Source: Pseudomonas baetica (GTDB lineage Bacteria; Pseudomonadota; Gammaproteobacteria; Pseudomonadales; Pseudomonadaceae). Taken from it: DNA of 64,000 bases. The translations under genes were made by a program, and so were the position numbers. The notes under the pieces are model-generated. The model saw nothing but the letters and a program-made list of their open reading frames with translations. It was not told where the DNA came from and did no database searches. Where the stretch lies: the NCBI RefSeq assembly GCF_002813455.1, contig NZ_PHHE01000001.1:4832001-4896000 (forward strand). Direction: 5' to 3'. Shown here one piece after another: positions 1 to 8,635 of this stretch. Every line of letters starts with the position of its first letter. The first letter of the stretch is position 1.

Positions 1-1
1 C

Positions 2-406
2 CGCGATCAGCTCTGGGCCGAGGCGGTGTTCTGCTATGACGCGGGTGACCTCTGGTGGGTGACGCTGGATGAGGCGGCATTGTTCGCGGAAGAGCAGGAC
101 GAGCGATTCGTAGTGGATGAATGGGAAACACCCATCTTGACCTGGTTGGAAGAGTCACAGATTGGTGAGACCACTACCGGCAGCGAGGTGCTGACGCAGG
201 CTCTCAAGCTCGACCCTGGACATTGGGGTAAGCCAGAGCAGATGCGTGTCGGTGCCATCCTTCATCGGTTGGGCTGGAGACGTTACAGGCTCGGTGCGAT
301 GACCAAGAGTCGGCAGCGGTTGTGGGGCTACAAGAAGCCAGCGGACTGGGGGAAGGCGCCTGAATTGGAAGTAGACGTTGCCGAGGAGCTTTGTTTCGAT
401 GATTAA
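2..406 (+). CDS. VapE-like phage/satellite replication protein, C-terminal part (gene starts before the window)
   Basis: The reading frame is open from the first bases and begins mid-protein (RDQLWAEAVFCYDAGDLWW), so only the last ~134 residues are present. The pattern RDQLWAEA, then a W-rich hairpin, EEQDERF, WE, WL, TTGSEVL, then a W and RVGAILHRLGWRR is typical of the C-terminal end of the virulence-associated protein E family. These are primase/helicase-like ATPases used by prophages and satellites for replication. The ATPase motifs would lie upstream of the window. It is followed closely by a small regulator gene and then a repeat-rich region that may be the origin this protein acts on. 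Family assignment is from motif recognition; the exact role is inference. Confidence 0.75.
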   Translation, partial: RDQLWAEAVFCYDAGDLWWVTLDEAALFAEEQDERFVVDEWETPILTWLEESQIGETTTGSEVLTQALKLDPGHWGKPEQMRVGAILHRLGWRRYRLGAMTKSRQRLWGYKKPADWGKAPELEVDVAEELCFDD

Positions 407-758
407 GGAGATCGATTCGTTGCTTCAATTATGGGCTCGGGAGTTGCACTCCGACCATTCGAAAGGCGGTCTGGCCGGTGGAAACATGGTCGCGATGATG
501 ATGGAGAGTAACGGCCAGTTAATCCGCGGGCGGCGTGCATTCCGTGCGCCGTTAGAGAGCTCGTTGGATATCGAGCTTATCGTGAACAAGCATCTCGCGC
601 CCGAGCTGGTGACGGTTGTGCGGGAGCACTACTGCACCCTCGATGTTGACATGCGTTTGCGTTATGCGCACTGCGGCTGCGGGCGTGACACTTATTATCA
701 GCGTCTTCATGAAGCGCATTTGGTTATCTGGGGTGTGTTGATGGGGGTGGCGGCTTGA
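399..758 (+). CDS. Small phage regulator, possibly antitermination protein Q-like
   Basis: A 119-residue protein starting at ATG 399; GAGGAG 10 bases upstream favours it over the TTG at 378. It overlaps the end of the VapE-like gene by 8 bases. The central part (LDIELIVNKHLAPELVTVVREHY) and the C-terminal helix (YYQRLHEAHLVIWGVL) resemble the layout of small Q-type antiterminators, which sit between replication and late genes. A CGCG pair near residues 93-96 could bind metal. Position just upstream of the holin/terminase operon fits control of late transcription. The Q assignment is tentative because no diagnostic catalytic residue exists. Confidence 0.5.
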   Translation: MIKEIDSLLQLWARELHSDHSKGGLAGGNMVAMMMESNGQLIRGRRAFRAPLESSLDIELIVNKHLAPELVTVVREHYCTLDVDMRLRYAHCGCGRDTYYQRLHEAHLVIWGVLMGVAA

Positions 759-783
759 CCCCAGGCATGGCTCCGGCAGTTGC

Positions 784-1051
784 TGTCCCACCGGCCCGCC
801 TTGTCCCACTATGTTTTGGCGTAGTGGGACAGGTGCGGGCCTTGTCTTTGCTGGGCTGTCCCACCGTCCCACCTTCCAACGTCACCCGCCCGCATATGCG
901 TAGCAGACACAATGCACGCGCGCTTCACGCGCAAGCGTGTTTATAAATTTCTCTCTTTACACGAGAAAATAGATAAATAAGTAGGACGGTGGGGCTAAGC
1001 CCCGAATCTAGGCGCTCTCAGGCGTCCCACCTCAATACTAAAAGGTGGGAC
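784..1051. repeat. Cluster of GTCCCAC repeats with AT-rich tract; candidate prophage replication origin
   Basis: Seven exact copies of the 7-mer GTCCCAC or its complement occur in 270 bases: forward at 785, 803, 858, 866 and 1024; reverse at 824 and 1045. Two pairs form inverted repeats with the same 14-base gap between 7-mers (803-830 and 1024-1051) although the gap sequences differ. The first is embedded in a longer hairpin (793-841). An AT-rich stretch (938-982) lies between the two groups. Iterons, an AT-rich block and a VapE-like replication gene next door fit an origin; binding sites of a regulator are the alternative. The stretch 759-1284 has no convincing gene. Confidence 0.5.
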
Positions 1052-1241
1052 AGATGGGACGCCGCCGAAACAACAGAATGCCGTGGTGAGTTATTCGCTT
1101 ACATTCGCTAGACGTTCACCCCACATTGACCACTTATTCACCGGGTGGCATTAAACCGGGGTTGCTGCCACCGGAATCGACCTGTAAAAAGTAGTCATCT
1201 TCGATAGGTGCGACCGCAGAGAGCGGCACGTACCAACCACC

Positions 1242-1267
1242 AAACCCGGCCATTGCGCCGGGTTTTT
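1242..1267 (+). terminator. Rho-independent terminator-like hairpin upstream of the holin gene
   Basis: Stem AAACCCGGC / GCCGGGTTT around a 6-base loop, followed by TTTTTG. It ends 17 bases before the holin-like start codon, so it lies in the leader of the late operon and may be a target for antitermination. Confidence 0.6.
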
Positions 1268-1284
1268 GCGTTTAGGGGTTGGCG

Positions 1285-1629
1285 ATGACAAGCGAGCAAC
1301 AAGCACTGGCAGAAATGCCGATCTGGTTAGTGATCGTCCTGGCTCTGGTCGGTGGCGTATCGGGAGAGATGTGGCGGGCCGACAAGGACGGGGCGCGGGG
1401 CTGGGCATTGTTGCGCAGGCTGGCACTTCGGTCCGGTGCCTGCATTGTCTGCGGGGTGTCGGCGATGATGCTGATGATCGCCGCCGGGATGACTCTTTGG
1501 ACTGCGGGCGCCTTGGGGTGCCTGACGGCGATGGCGGGTGCGGATGTTGCCATTGGATTGTACGAACGATGGGCTGCCAAACGGCTTGGTGTGTGCGATG
1601 TTCCGCCGAATGGTGGCGGGGCAGCCTGA
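1285..1629 (+). CDS. Holin-like membrane protein
   Basis: A 114-residue protein with three hydrophobic segments: near residues 10-28 (MPIWLVIVLALVGGVSG), 45-70 (ACIVCGVSAMMLMIAAG) and 70-90. A basic linker and a charged C-terminus follow. This is the size and topology of class I/HP1-type phage holins, which form inner-membrane holes that release endolysin at the end of infection. It sits immediately upstream of the terminase genes, about 21 kb from the endolysin, an uncommon separation of the lysis functions. Start ATG 1285 is preferred over TTG 1279. Confidence 0.65.
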   Translation: MTSEQQALAEMPIWLVIVLALVGGVSGEMWRADKDGARGWALLRRLALRSGACIVCGVSAMMLMIAAGMTLWTAGALGCLTAMAGADVAIGLYERWAAKRLGVCDVPPNGGGAA

Positions 1630-1698
1630 AACCGCCGGGGACCCTGGGGTTATTCGGAGGGTACGGGGTCGGTAACCCGCGGGACTGTGTTAGCGGGC

Positions 1699-1760
1699 GG
1701 TTCACCAGCTTAGTGAACTGAGGTGAACTGGGGGTGAACAGGTGAACTCGCGGGGTGAAC
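1699..1760. repeat. GTGAAC repeat array upstream of terminase; candidate packaging recognition site
   Basis: Five direct copies of GTGAAC start at 1713, 1723, 1734, 1742 and 1755, and one inverted copy (GTTCAC) lies at 1700-1705. The first three are spaced 10-11 bases, one helical turn. The array fills the gap between holin and small terminase subunit, where lambda-type phages keep cos/pac sites bound by the small subunit. Function is inferred from position and repeat geometry. Confidence 0.5.
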
Positions 1761-1774
1761 TGGAGAAATTAACC

Positions 1775-2365
1775 ATGACAATCATCAGCAAAACGGAGTT
1801 TGCGGCCCGGCGCGGGTGGGCCAAATCCTATGTTTCCAAATTGGCCAGCCAGGATCGGCTGGTGCTTACCGAAAACGGCAAGATTGATCTTGAGGCTACT
1901 GAGGCGCTGCTCGATAAGACCAGCGACCCAAGCAAGGCTGCAGTCGCCGAACGTCACCAGCAAGAGCGGATTCAGCGTGACGTTTACAGTCAACTGTCCC
2001 CACTGACTGAGCCGACTTCCACGGCTGCGCCGCCGCAACTCATACCAGTCGATGGCAAACACCCTGACTACCAGAAGTCCCGCGCGCTGCGCGAACACAA
2101 CATGGCCAAACTGGCCGAGATCGAACTGGGCAAAGCGCAAGGCTCATTGGTGTCCCGGGAGGCAGTAGAGACCGGTGCCTATGACGCGGGTCGTTTGTTG
2201 CGTGACCAGCTGTTTGGACCGCTGCCGCAACTGTCCTATGACTTGGCGGCGATGACGGATCCCTGGCAAATCGAAAAACACCTGACGGCAACAATTCGTC
2301 GGACGCTGGAAGAAGCTGAGCGCCTCTCTTCAGCGGATCTTGAACACGCCCTGATAGCGGATTAA
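1775..2365 (+). CDS. Terminase small subunit (Nu1-like DNA packaging protein)
   Basis: A 196-residue protein starting at ATG 1775 with GGAGA 8 bases upstream. The N-terminus (TEFAARRGWAKSYVSKLASQDRLVLTE) is a MerR/Nu1-like winged helix-turn-helix for DNA recognition; the middle is charged and coiled; the C-terminus (HPDYQKSRALREHNMAKLAEIELGKAQGSLV) resembles the oligomerisation region of lambda gpNu1. It would recognise the packaging site and recruit the large subunit encoded 4 bases downstream. The repeat array just upstream is its likely target. Confidence 0.85.
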   Translation: MTIISKTEFAARRGWAKSYVSKLASQDRLVLTENGKIDLEATEALLDKTSDPSKAAVAERHQQERIQRDVYSQLSPLTEPTSTAAPPQLIPVDGKHPDYQKSRALREHNMAKLAEIELGKAQGSLVSREAVETGAYDAGRLLRDQLFGPLPQLSYDLAAMTDPWQIEKHLTATIRRTLEEAERLSSADLEHALIAD

Positions 2366-2369
2366 ACCC

Positions 2370-4394
2370 ATGCACACGGAATTTTCTGACGGTGCAAAGG
2401 TGTACCGTGAGAATTACTTCCGTGGACTGCGTCCTGATCCCGATCTCTGGATCGATGAATGGGCCGACGAGTACATGCGAATCCCGCGAGACACCGGCGC
2501 CCCAGAGCCAGGCCAGTACCGCACCTCGCGGACACCTTATGCTCGCGAACCGATGCGCTGCTTGTCGCCGGCTCACCCTTGCAGGCGCGTGGTCACCATG
2601 GTGGCCTCGCAGTTGATGAAAACCCAGATCGCCCTCAACTGGATGGGTGGCCTGATCCACATGGCGCCTTCAAACATCCTGGCTTTGCTGCCCAGCCTTG
2701 GATTGTCCAAGCGGGTTTCGGGGCGGATCAGCAAAACCATCAAGGCCACACCGGTGCTGCGTGAGCGCGTGGCCACCAGCCGCTCACGGGATGCCCGCAA
2801 TACGATGGACACCAAGGAATTTGAAGGTGGTTCGCTGTACGTGACCACCGCCGGTTCTGCGGCCAACCTCTCGGAGCTGTCGGCACGTTACATCTATGGC
2901 GACGAAGTCGACCGCTGGGAAAACGATGTCGGTCAGGAGGGGGATCCCATCAGGCTGGCCGAAACGCGGGCGACCAACTTCGGGCGCAATGCCAAGATCT
3001 ATTTTTCCAGCTCGCCGACGATCAAGGGTGCCTCGCGGATCGCCGATCTGTTCGAGTCCAGCGACCAGCGTCACTATTATGTGCCGTGCCCCACCTGCGG
3101 CCATATGCAGGTGTTGGAGTGGGAGCGGCTGCACTACAGCGCGGACTTCGCCACCGTGCATTACGAGTGCGCCGCTCCTGAATGCGACGTGCTGATCGAG
3201 GAGCACCACAAAAGCGATATGCTCGCCCGAGGTGAGTGGCGCGCGCATGGTCGTGGCGATGGCAAGACCGTGGGGTTTCATCTCAGCGCCCTGTATTCGC
3301 CGACCGGCTGGATGGATTGGTCCTCGCTCGCCGTCGAGTTCGAGGATGCGAAAAAAGCCCAGTCACAAGGTGATACCAGCCTGATGCAGGTGTTCTACAA
3401 CACCCGTCTGGCGAAGGTTTGGGACAGCGCGCTTGAACAGACCAAGGCGGAAGTGCTGATCGCTCGGGCGCGGCTGGAGACCTACACCCTCGGCGCGATG
3501 CCGGCCGGTGTGCTGATGCTGACCGGCGCCGTCGACGTCCAGGCCAACCGCCTGGAACTGATGGTGATGGGCTTCGGCGTGGGCATGGAGCGCTGGGTGG
3601 TCGATCACCAGATCATCTGGGGCGATCCGGCAGACGAGCGCACCTGGGCTGTACTGGACGAGAAACTCAAGGCCCGTTACCGGCATCCCTGTGGTGTCGG
3701 TCTGGCGATTCTCGCCGTGGGTGTCGACTCCGGCGGTCATCACACCGATGAGGTCTACCAGTTCTGCCGCGTTCGCCGCTGGCGCAACATCTTCGCCATC
3801 AAGGGCGCGAGCAAGCCGGGCCGACCGGTGATTGCACAGCGCCCGTCGATGGTTGACGTGACGTGGAAAGGCCAGACCGAACGCAACGGCGCAGAGCTGT
3901 GGTTCGTCGGTACTGACACCGCCAAAGATTGGATCTACAACCGCTATCCATTCCCAGACGGGCCGGGATCGCTGCACTTTGCTAACGACCTGCCGGACGA
4001 GTTCTTCGCCCAGTGCGTCGCCGAACGCAAAGTCGTGCGCTACGTGCGGGGCCACAAGCGCATCGAATGGGTGAAGGGCAAGGCCGAGCGCAACGAAGCG
4101 CTCGACCTGATGGTGTACTGCCTTGCGATGGCGCATTACCTCGGCATCAACCGTTACCAGGAGCACGATTGGGACAGGGTGCGACAAGCCCTGGCCCAGT
4201 CCGGCTTGTTCGATGATGCCTTGAGCATCAAGCCTGTTCAGGGCGAGCGACTTGATGCTGAGCAAACATCGGCGCCCGCTGCTATACGCCAAGCCCAACC
4301 CGCACCACCACCCGCTGCACCGGTTACACAATCGCGACCGGCAGCACCCCCTCAACGCCGCAGCTCTGCCAGCGGCTATCTAAAGAGACGCTGA
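2370..4394 (+). CDS. Terminase large subunit (GpA family)
   Basis: 674 residues, the normal length for lambda gpA-type ATPase-nucleases that cut concatemeric DNA and drive it into the prohead. Visible elements: a Walker A-like segment ASQLMKTQ at 79-86, a Walker B-like segment YIYGDEVD at 174-181, a zinc-finger-like set of cysteines (C240, C243, C267, C272), and the RNase-H-like nuclease asparates in TGAVDVQ near 385 and VGVDSGG near 450. The C-terminal 60 residues are Pro/Ala/Gln-rich and probably flexible. The gene lies between the small subunit and gpW, forming the standard packaging module. Confidence 0.95.
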   Translation: MHTEFSDGAKVYRENYFRGLRPDPDLWIDEWADEYMRIPRDTGAPEPGQYRTSRTPYAREPMRCLSPAHPCRRVVTMVASQLMKTQIALNWMGGLIHMAPSNILALLPSLGLSKRVSGRISKTIKATPVLRERVATSRSRDARNTMDTKEFEGGSLYVTTAGSAANLSELSARYIYGDEVDRWENDVGQEGDPIRLAETRATNFGRNAKIYFSSSPTIKGASRIADLFESSDQRHYYVPCPTCGHMQVLEWERLHYSADFATVHYECAAPECDVLIEEHHKSDMLARGEWRAHGRGDGKTVGFHLSALYSPTGWMDWSSLAVEFEDAKKAQSQGDTSLMQVFYNTRLAKVWDSALEQTKAEVLIARARLETYTLGAMPAGVLMLTGAVDVQANRLELMVMGFGVGMERWVVDHQIIWGDPADERTWAVLDEKLKARYRHPCGVGLAILAVGVDSGGHHTDEVYQFCRVRRWRNIFAIKGASKPGRPVIAQRPSMVDVTWKGQTERNGAELWFVGTDTAKDWIYNRYPFPDGPGSLHFANDLPDEFFAQCVAERKVVRYVRGHKRIEWVKGKAERNEALDLMVYCLAMAHYLGINRYQEHDWDRVRQALAQSGLFDDALSIKPVQGERLDAEQTSAPAAIRQAQPAPPPAAPVTQSRPAAPPQRRSSASGYLKRR

Positions 4395-4395
4395 T

Positions 4396-4602
4396 ATGTC
4401 CTTTACAAAAAAGCACCTCGACGCGGTTGAGGCGGCCATTGCTCGCGGTGAGAAAACTGTGCGCTACACCGACCGCACCGTGGAATACCGCACGGTCGAT
4501 GAACTGCTCAAGGCGCGTGAAGAAATACGCTCGTCACTTGCCAGTGCCGCCGGGCCACGCTCACGTGTGGTCCGGCTGTACCACGCAGGGAAGGGGGTCT
4601 GA
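4396..4602 (+). CDS. Head-tail joining protein gpW-like
   Basis: A 68-residue protein with the gpW pattern: two helices around a short beta-hairpin (GEKTVRYTDRTVEYRTVDELL) and a basic C-terminal tail (RSRVVRLYHAGKG). In lambda gpW is added to the filled head below the portal and is needed for tail attachment. It overlaps the portal gene start by one base (TGATG), indicating translational coupling. Confidence 0.85.
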   Translation: MSFTKKHLDAVEAAIARGEKTVRYTDRTVEYRTVDELLKAREEIRSSLASAAGPRSRVVRLYHAGKGV

Positions 4603-6083
4603 TGGCCCGACACTTCCCAACGTTGACCCGTAACGGATTTGTCCTGCCGTCCAACATCAAGGCCAGTTACGAAGGCGCTGGAGAAGGGCGACGCTCCACT
4701 GGCTGGGACGCTCCCGACAACGGGATCAACAGCATCAACACTCCCGCCCTGCGCAATCTGCGGTCGCGCTCGCGGGCGGCGGTTCGCAATGACCCGTATG
4801 CCTTCAACGTCATCGACAAGCGCGTCAGCAACCTGATCGGCACGGGCATCACCCCTCGCCCCACAACCGACGATGATGCTTTGCGCAAGCTTCTGCAGGA
4901 GCTGTGGGGGGATTGGGTCGATGAGTCGGACGCGGATGATCGCACCGACTTCTACGGCCAGCAGGCGCTGGTAGCACGCACGGTTGAAACCTCGGGCGAG
5001 TGCTTCGTACGGTTGCGTCCGCGCGGGCTTGATGAAGGCCTGGCCGTTCCGCTGCAGCTGCAGATCCTCGCACCGGAGTTCGTGCCGCACGACAAATTCG
5101 AGACCACCAAAAACGGCAACGTCATCCGCGCTGGCATCGAGTTCACTCCCGGCGGCAAGCGGGTGGCGTACTGGATGTACCTTTCGCATCCGCGCGATGC
5201 AGCCTCGCTGAACGCCGGCTACAACCAGCTGGTCCGCGTGCCGGCGACTCAGGTGCTGCACATCTTCGAACCGGTGGAGCCTGGCCAGTTGCGCGGTGTG
5301 CCGCGATTGTCGCCGGTGCTCAAACGCCTGCGCAGTCTGGACAACTACGACGACGCGGTGCTGTTCCGTCAGGAAGTGGCCAACCTGTTTGCCGGTTTCA
5401 TCAAGCGTCCGGCGCCGGACTCGGGACCACTTCCCAGAGATCCGGTGACCGGTCAGCCGCTCGATCTGGATCGCGATGGCTTCACCCCGATGGTCGCTCT
5501 CGAACCCGGCACCATGCAGGAACTGGGGGCAGGTGAGGAGGTTGAGTTCTCCAAACCACCAGACGCCGGCAACAACTATCCAGACTTCATGCGGCAACAA
5601 CTGATGGCTGCTGCAGCGGGGTCGGGCACGCCTTACGAGATCCTCACCGGCGACATGCGCGGCATCAACGACCGAGCACTGCGGGTGGTGCTCAACGAGT
5701 TTCGGCGCCGCCTGGAACAACTGCAATTCAGCGTGTACGTGCATCAACTTTGCCGCCCTGTACGGGCTGCGTGGATGGATATGGCGGTGCTGTCTGGTGC
5801 CCTGGTGCTGGACGATTACGCACAGAAACGCCGCCAGTACCTGCGTACCCGTTGGGTGCCACAAGGCTGGGCCTACATCCAGCCAGTACAGGACGTGCAG
5901 GCACGCCGGATGGAGGTACAGGCCGGGTTTTCCTCTCGCAGCGAGATGGTGCTGCGCACCGGTTACGACGCTGAAACGGTCGATCTTGAAAACGCCGCCG
6001 ATCTGGCACGGGCCACAAAGCTGGGCCTCAACTACAACACCCTTGATGCCGTCGAAGACAACGACGACAAGGAGCAACCATGA
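4602..6083 (+). CDS. Portal protein (lambda gpB family)
   Basis: 493 residues, family-typical. The N-terminal AALRNLRSRSRAAVRNDPYAFNVIDKRVSNLIGTGI segment (about 43-85) and the FMRQQLMAAAAGSGTPYEILTGD region (about 328-352) are hallmarks of lambda-type portals. The dodecamer forms the DNA entry channel at one head vertex and the docking site for terminase and head completion proteins. It overlaps the downstream protease by four bases (ATGA). Confidence 0.95.
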   Translation: MARHFPTLTRNGFVLPSNIKASYEGAGEGRRSTGWDAPDNGINSINTPALRNLRSRSRAAVRNDPYAFNVIDKRVSNLIGTGITPRPTTDDDALRKLLQELWGDWVDESDADDRTDFYGQQALVARTVETSGECFVRLRPRGLDEGLAVPLQLQILAPEFVPHDKFETTKNGNVIRAGIEFTPGGKRVAYWMYLSHPRDAASLNAGYNQLVRVPATQVLHIFEPVEPGQLRGVPRLSPVLKRLRSLDNYDDAVLFRQEVANLFAGFIKRPAPDSGPLPRDPVTGQPLDLDRDGFTPMVALEPGTMQELGAGEEVEFSKPPDAGNNYPDFMRQQLMAAAAGSGTPYEILTGDMRGINDRALRVVLNEFRRRLEQLQFSVYVHQLCRPVRAAWMDMAVLSGALVLDDYAQKRRQYLRTRWVPQGWAYIQPVQDVQARRMEVQAGFSSRSEMVLRTGYDAETVDLENAADLARATKLGLNYNTLDAVEDNDDKEQP

Positions 6084-7228
6084 GCAAACAAGCGCGACCG
6101 CGCATTTACAACCGCGCAGGCAAACGCGTCGAAGTTCAGGACAAGACCTGGTATGCCCTGCAGGCCAGCGGAGAGGCCACCGAGCGAGTGATCGAGGTTT
6201 TTGTTTACGGCGAGATTGGCACATGGGGCATCACCGCCAATCAGTTCGTGCAGGATCTACGAGCCATGGACGACGGTGTGTCGCCGGTGATCGCCGCGTT
6301 CAACAGTATCGGCGGTGACCTGTTCGATGGGCTGGCCATGCACAACGCGCTGTCGCGGCTGGGCGAACGCTGCACCGGTCGGATCGACGCGTTGGCAGCG
6401 AGTGCGGCCAGCGTGGCAGTGTGCGGTGCACACCGCGTAGTAATCGCGGCGAACGCCATGTTGATGATTCATAACCCCTACACCTATGCAGGCGGGGACG
6501 CTGAGGACTTCCGCCGGGTCGCTGATGTATTGGATCAAACCTTGGAGGCGATCCTCGCGGCGTATAAGGCCAAGGCGCCGGACATCGATGACGCCGAGCT
6601 GCGGCGAATGGTTGATGCTGAAACCTGGCTGACTGCTAACGAAGCGGTGGCGCTTGGTCTTGCAGACGAAGTCGGCGACGGCATCAAGGTCAAAGCATGC
6701 CTCGGACAGGGAGCGGTGCTGCAACGATACCAGCACGCTCCGGCTGAGTTGGTGGCACAGCTCGACGAACCACCTGAACTGGATCCTGAACTGGAAACTG
6801 TGGAGCCGCCTCTGGTGCCGCCCGTAGTCGACTCTGCCAAGTTGGCATTGATGATCACTCAGCGCTGCACGGCGGCGGGCATCAGCAACCTGATCGAGCC
6901 GCTGCTCAAGTCCACCCAGCTTGAAAGCGAGGAAATCGTTCTCGCCGGCCTGGCACGTGCCAAGGCGGTGAACGACCTCTGCGTGGCCGCGCGGCTGCCG
7001 GAATTCAGCGCCGAGTATGTCGCGGCAGGTCTGGACGAGGCGGCGGTGCGGGCGCGTCTGTTCGACAAGATTGTCACCAGCGGTAAGGGCTTCGAAATCG
7101 ACAACAGTCTGCCGCTGGCAGATGACCCGGCGCCCAAGGTGCTGGCCAAACAACCTGACCCCAACTCGATTTGGGCTGCTCGCCAAGCAGCCCAAACAGG
7201 AACCGCGCGCGGCGCGAAAGGAGCATGA
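6080..7228 (+). CDS. ClpP/S49-like prohead protease (gpC type)
   Basis: 382 residues. The N-terminal half has the ClpP/SppA fold: IGGDLFDGLAMHNAL (78-91), a serine-containing AASAASVAV segment (nucleophile probably Ser108) and MLMIHNP with the catalytic His131. The C-terminal third is acidic and helical, and may act as a scaffold as in lambda C/Nu3; no separate scaffold gene is seen. The enzyme would process portal and scaffold during capsid maturation. Confidence 0.85.
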   Translation: MSKQARPRIYNRAGKRVEVQDKTWYALQASGEATERVIEVFVYGEIGTWGITANQFVQDLRAMDDGVSPVIAAFNSIGGDLFDGLAMHNALSRLGERCTGRIDALAASAASVAVCGAHRVVIAANAMLMIHNPYTYAGGDAEDFRRVADVLDQTLEAILAAYKAKAPDIDDAELRRMVDAETWLTANEAVALGLADEVGDGIKVKACLGQGAVLQRYQHAPAELVAQLDEPPELDPELETVEPPLVPPVVDSAKLALMITQRCTAAGISNLIEPLLKSTQLESEEIVLAGLARAKAVNDLCVAARLPEFSAEYVAAGLDEAAVRARLFDKIVTSGKGFEIDNSLPLADDPAPKVLAKQPDPNSIWAARQAAQTGTARGAKGA

Positions 7229-7230
7229 GC

Positions 7231-7575
7231 ATGACCATCAAACAGGAACCGATGCACGCAGGTGAATTCCTGCTGTCCGAAGGCGCCGGCACCATTTCGC
7301 GTGAAGCGATCAACGTCGCGGCCGGTCCAGCGTTGTGGCCGGGACAAATCCTCGGGCTGGTGACAGCCTCCGGTGAATTCGCACCCTACGAACCGACTGC
7401 TGAGGACGGCACTGAAAACGCTGTCGCCATTCTTTACGGCCCACTGGGCGAATCCGATGTGGTGCGTCGCGGTCGCGCCGTGGTGCGGTTGGCCGAGGTC
7501 AGTGAAGCGCATTTGACCGGCCTCGATCTGGCCGCCGAGAAAGCACTCGCCGCGCATTTCGTGATCGTCCGCTAA
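7231..7575 (+). CDS. Head decoration protein (gpD-like)
   Basis: A 114-residue protein. ATG 7231 is chosen over ATG 7225 because GAAAGGA lies nine bases upstream of the former and too close to the latter. Sequence features such as GEFLLSEGAGTISREAI, ALWPGQILG, DGTENAVAILYGPL and RGRAVVRLAE are typical of gpD proteins, trimers that cement the expanded capsid. It directly precedes the capsid gene, separated by a hairpin that could set the D:E ratio. Confidence 0.85.
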   Translation: MTIKQEPMHAGEFLLSEGAGTISREAINVAAGPALWPGQILGLVTASGEFAPYEPTAEDGTENAVAILYGPLGESDVVRRGRAVVRLAEVSEAHLTGLDLAAEKALAAHFVIVR

Positions 7576-7596
7576 GTCGATCCTTCTTTTGTATGC

Positions 7597-7619
7597 ATCC
7601 CGCCGCGTGCGGGATTTTT
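7597..7619 (+). terminator. Hairpin with T-run just ahead of the capsid gene
   Basis: Stem ATCCCGC / GCGGGAT with a 5-base loop and T5. CTGGAG (7625-7630) and the capsid ATG (7638) follow at once. One of several such units in this prophage. Confidence 0.6.
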
Positions 7620-7637
7620 CGTTTCTGGAGAGTACCC

Positions 7638-8633
7638 ATGGCCGATATCGCCATTTTTGAAGACGAAGCGTTTACCGTTACCTCGCTGACCGCTGCACTC
7701 AATGATCAACCCTACCTGCCGGGCCGCATCAGCGCCTTGGGCCTGTTCCGCGAGGAAGGCATTACCACCCTGACCGTACAGATTGAAAAGGACGGTGACA
7801 CCCTGGCACTGGTGCCGGCCGGTGAGCGCGGTGGTTCTGGCCTGGTGGTTGCTGCGAGCAAGCGCAACCTTATCCCGTTCAACACCGTGCACCTGCCTGA
7901 GCGCTTCACGATCAAGGCGGATGAGATCCAAGGCATCCGCGCCTTCGGCACTCGCACCGAGCTGCAGGCGGTTCAGGATGTGGTCAATGCGCGTCTGGCT
8001 AAGGCGCGTCGACAGTTGGACGCCACGCATGAGTTCCAGCGCATGGGCGCACTCAACGGCCAGATCCTCGACGCCGATGGCCAGACCGTACTGCTGGATC
8101 TCTATGAGCGCTTCGGTGTGCAGCGTCAGAAGATGTCCATGGGGCTGACTAAGGCCGATACCGAGCTGCGGGTCATGTGCGGTGAGGCGCTGGACATGCA
8201 GGAGGATGCGCTGGGCAGCGTGACCAGTACCGGTTCGCGCGCTTTCTGCGGCAAGAACTTCTGGAACAAGCTGATTGTTCACAAGTCGGTTAAAGAGACC
8301 TACCTCAACAGTCAGCAAGCGGCAGCGCTGCGTGGCGACGCCCGGGAAAGCTTCGAGTTCGGCGGCATCATCTGGGAGCGTTACCGTGGCAAGGTCGCCG
8401 GCGTGTCTTTTGTCCATGACGACAAGGCGCTGCTGGTTCCGGAAGGCGTGCCAGATCTGTACATCTCGGTGTTTGCACCGGCCGACTACATGGAAACGGT
8501 CAACACTCAAGGCATCCCGTACTACAGCATGATCGAGCCGCTGCCCTTCAACAAAGGTATGGCCGGTGAGGCTCAGTCCAACCCGTTGCACCTGTGCACT
8601 CGACCGCGCGCCCAGATCCTGCTGGAACTCTGA
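7638..8633 (+). CDS. Major capsid protein (lambda gpE family)
   Basis: 331 residues from ATG 7638, which has GGAG eight bases upstream. The sequence shows the gpE pattern: LTAALNDQPYLPGRI near 15-30, PFNTVHLPERFTI near 80-95, HEFQRMGALNGQI near 130-145 and a C-terminal PLPFNKGMAGEAQSNPL region. It has the HK97-like fold and forms the icosahedral shell. Its position between decoration protein and head-tail joining gene is the lambda order. Confidence 0.93.
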   Translation: MADIAIFEDEAFTVTSLTAALNDQPYLPGRISALGLFREEGITTLTVQIEKDGDTLALVPAGERGGSGLVVAASKRNLIPFNTVHLPERFTIKADEIQGIRAFGTRTELQAVQDVVNARLAKARRQLDATHEFQRMGALNGQILDADGQTVLLDLYERFGVQRQKMSMGLTKADTELRVMCGEALDMQEDALGSVTSTGSRAFCGKNFWNKLIVHKSVKETYLNSQQAAALRGDARESFEFGGIIWERYRGKVAGVSFVHDDKALLVPEGVPDLYISVFAPADYMETVNTQGIPYYSMIEPLPFNKGMAGEAQSNPLHLCTRPRAQILLEL

Positions 8634-8635
8634 CC

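Noticed and set aside
4464..6224. 586-codon minus-strand frame
   Set aside because: Antisense to the portal gene; no domain and no ribosome binding site.
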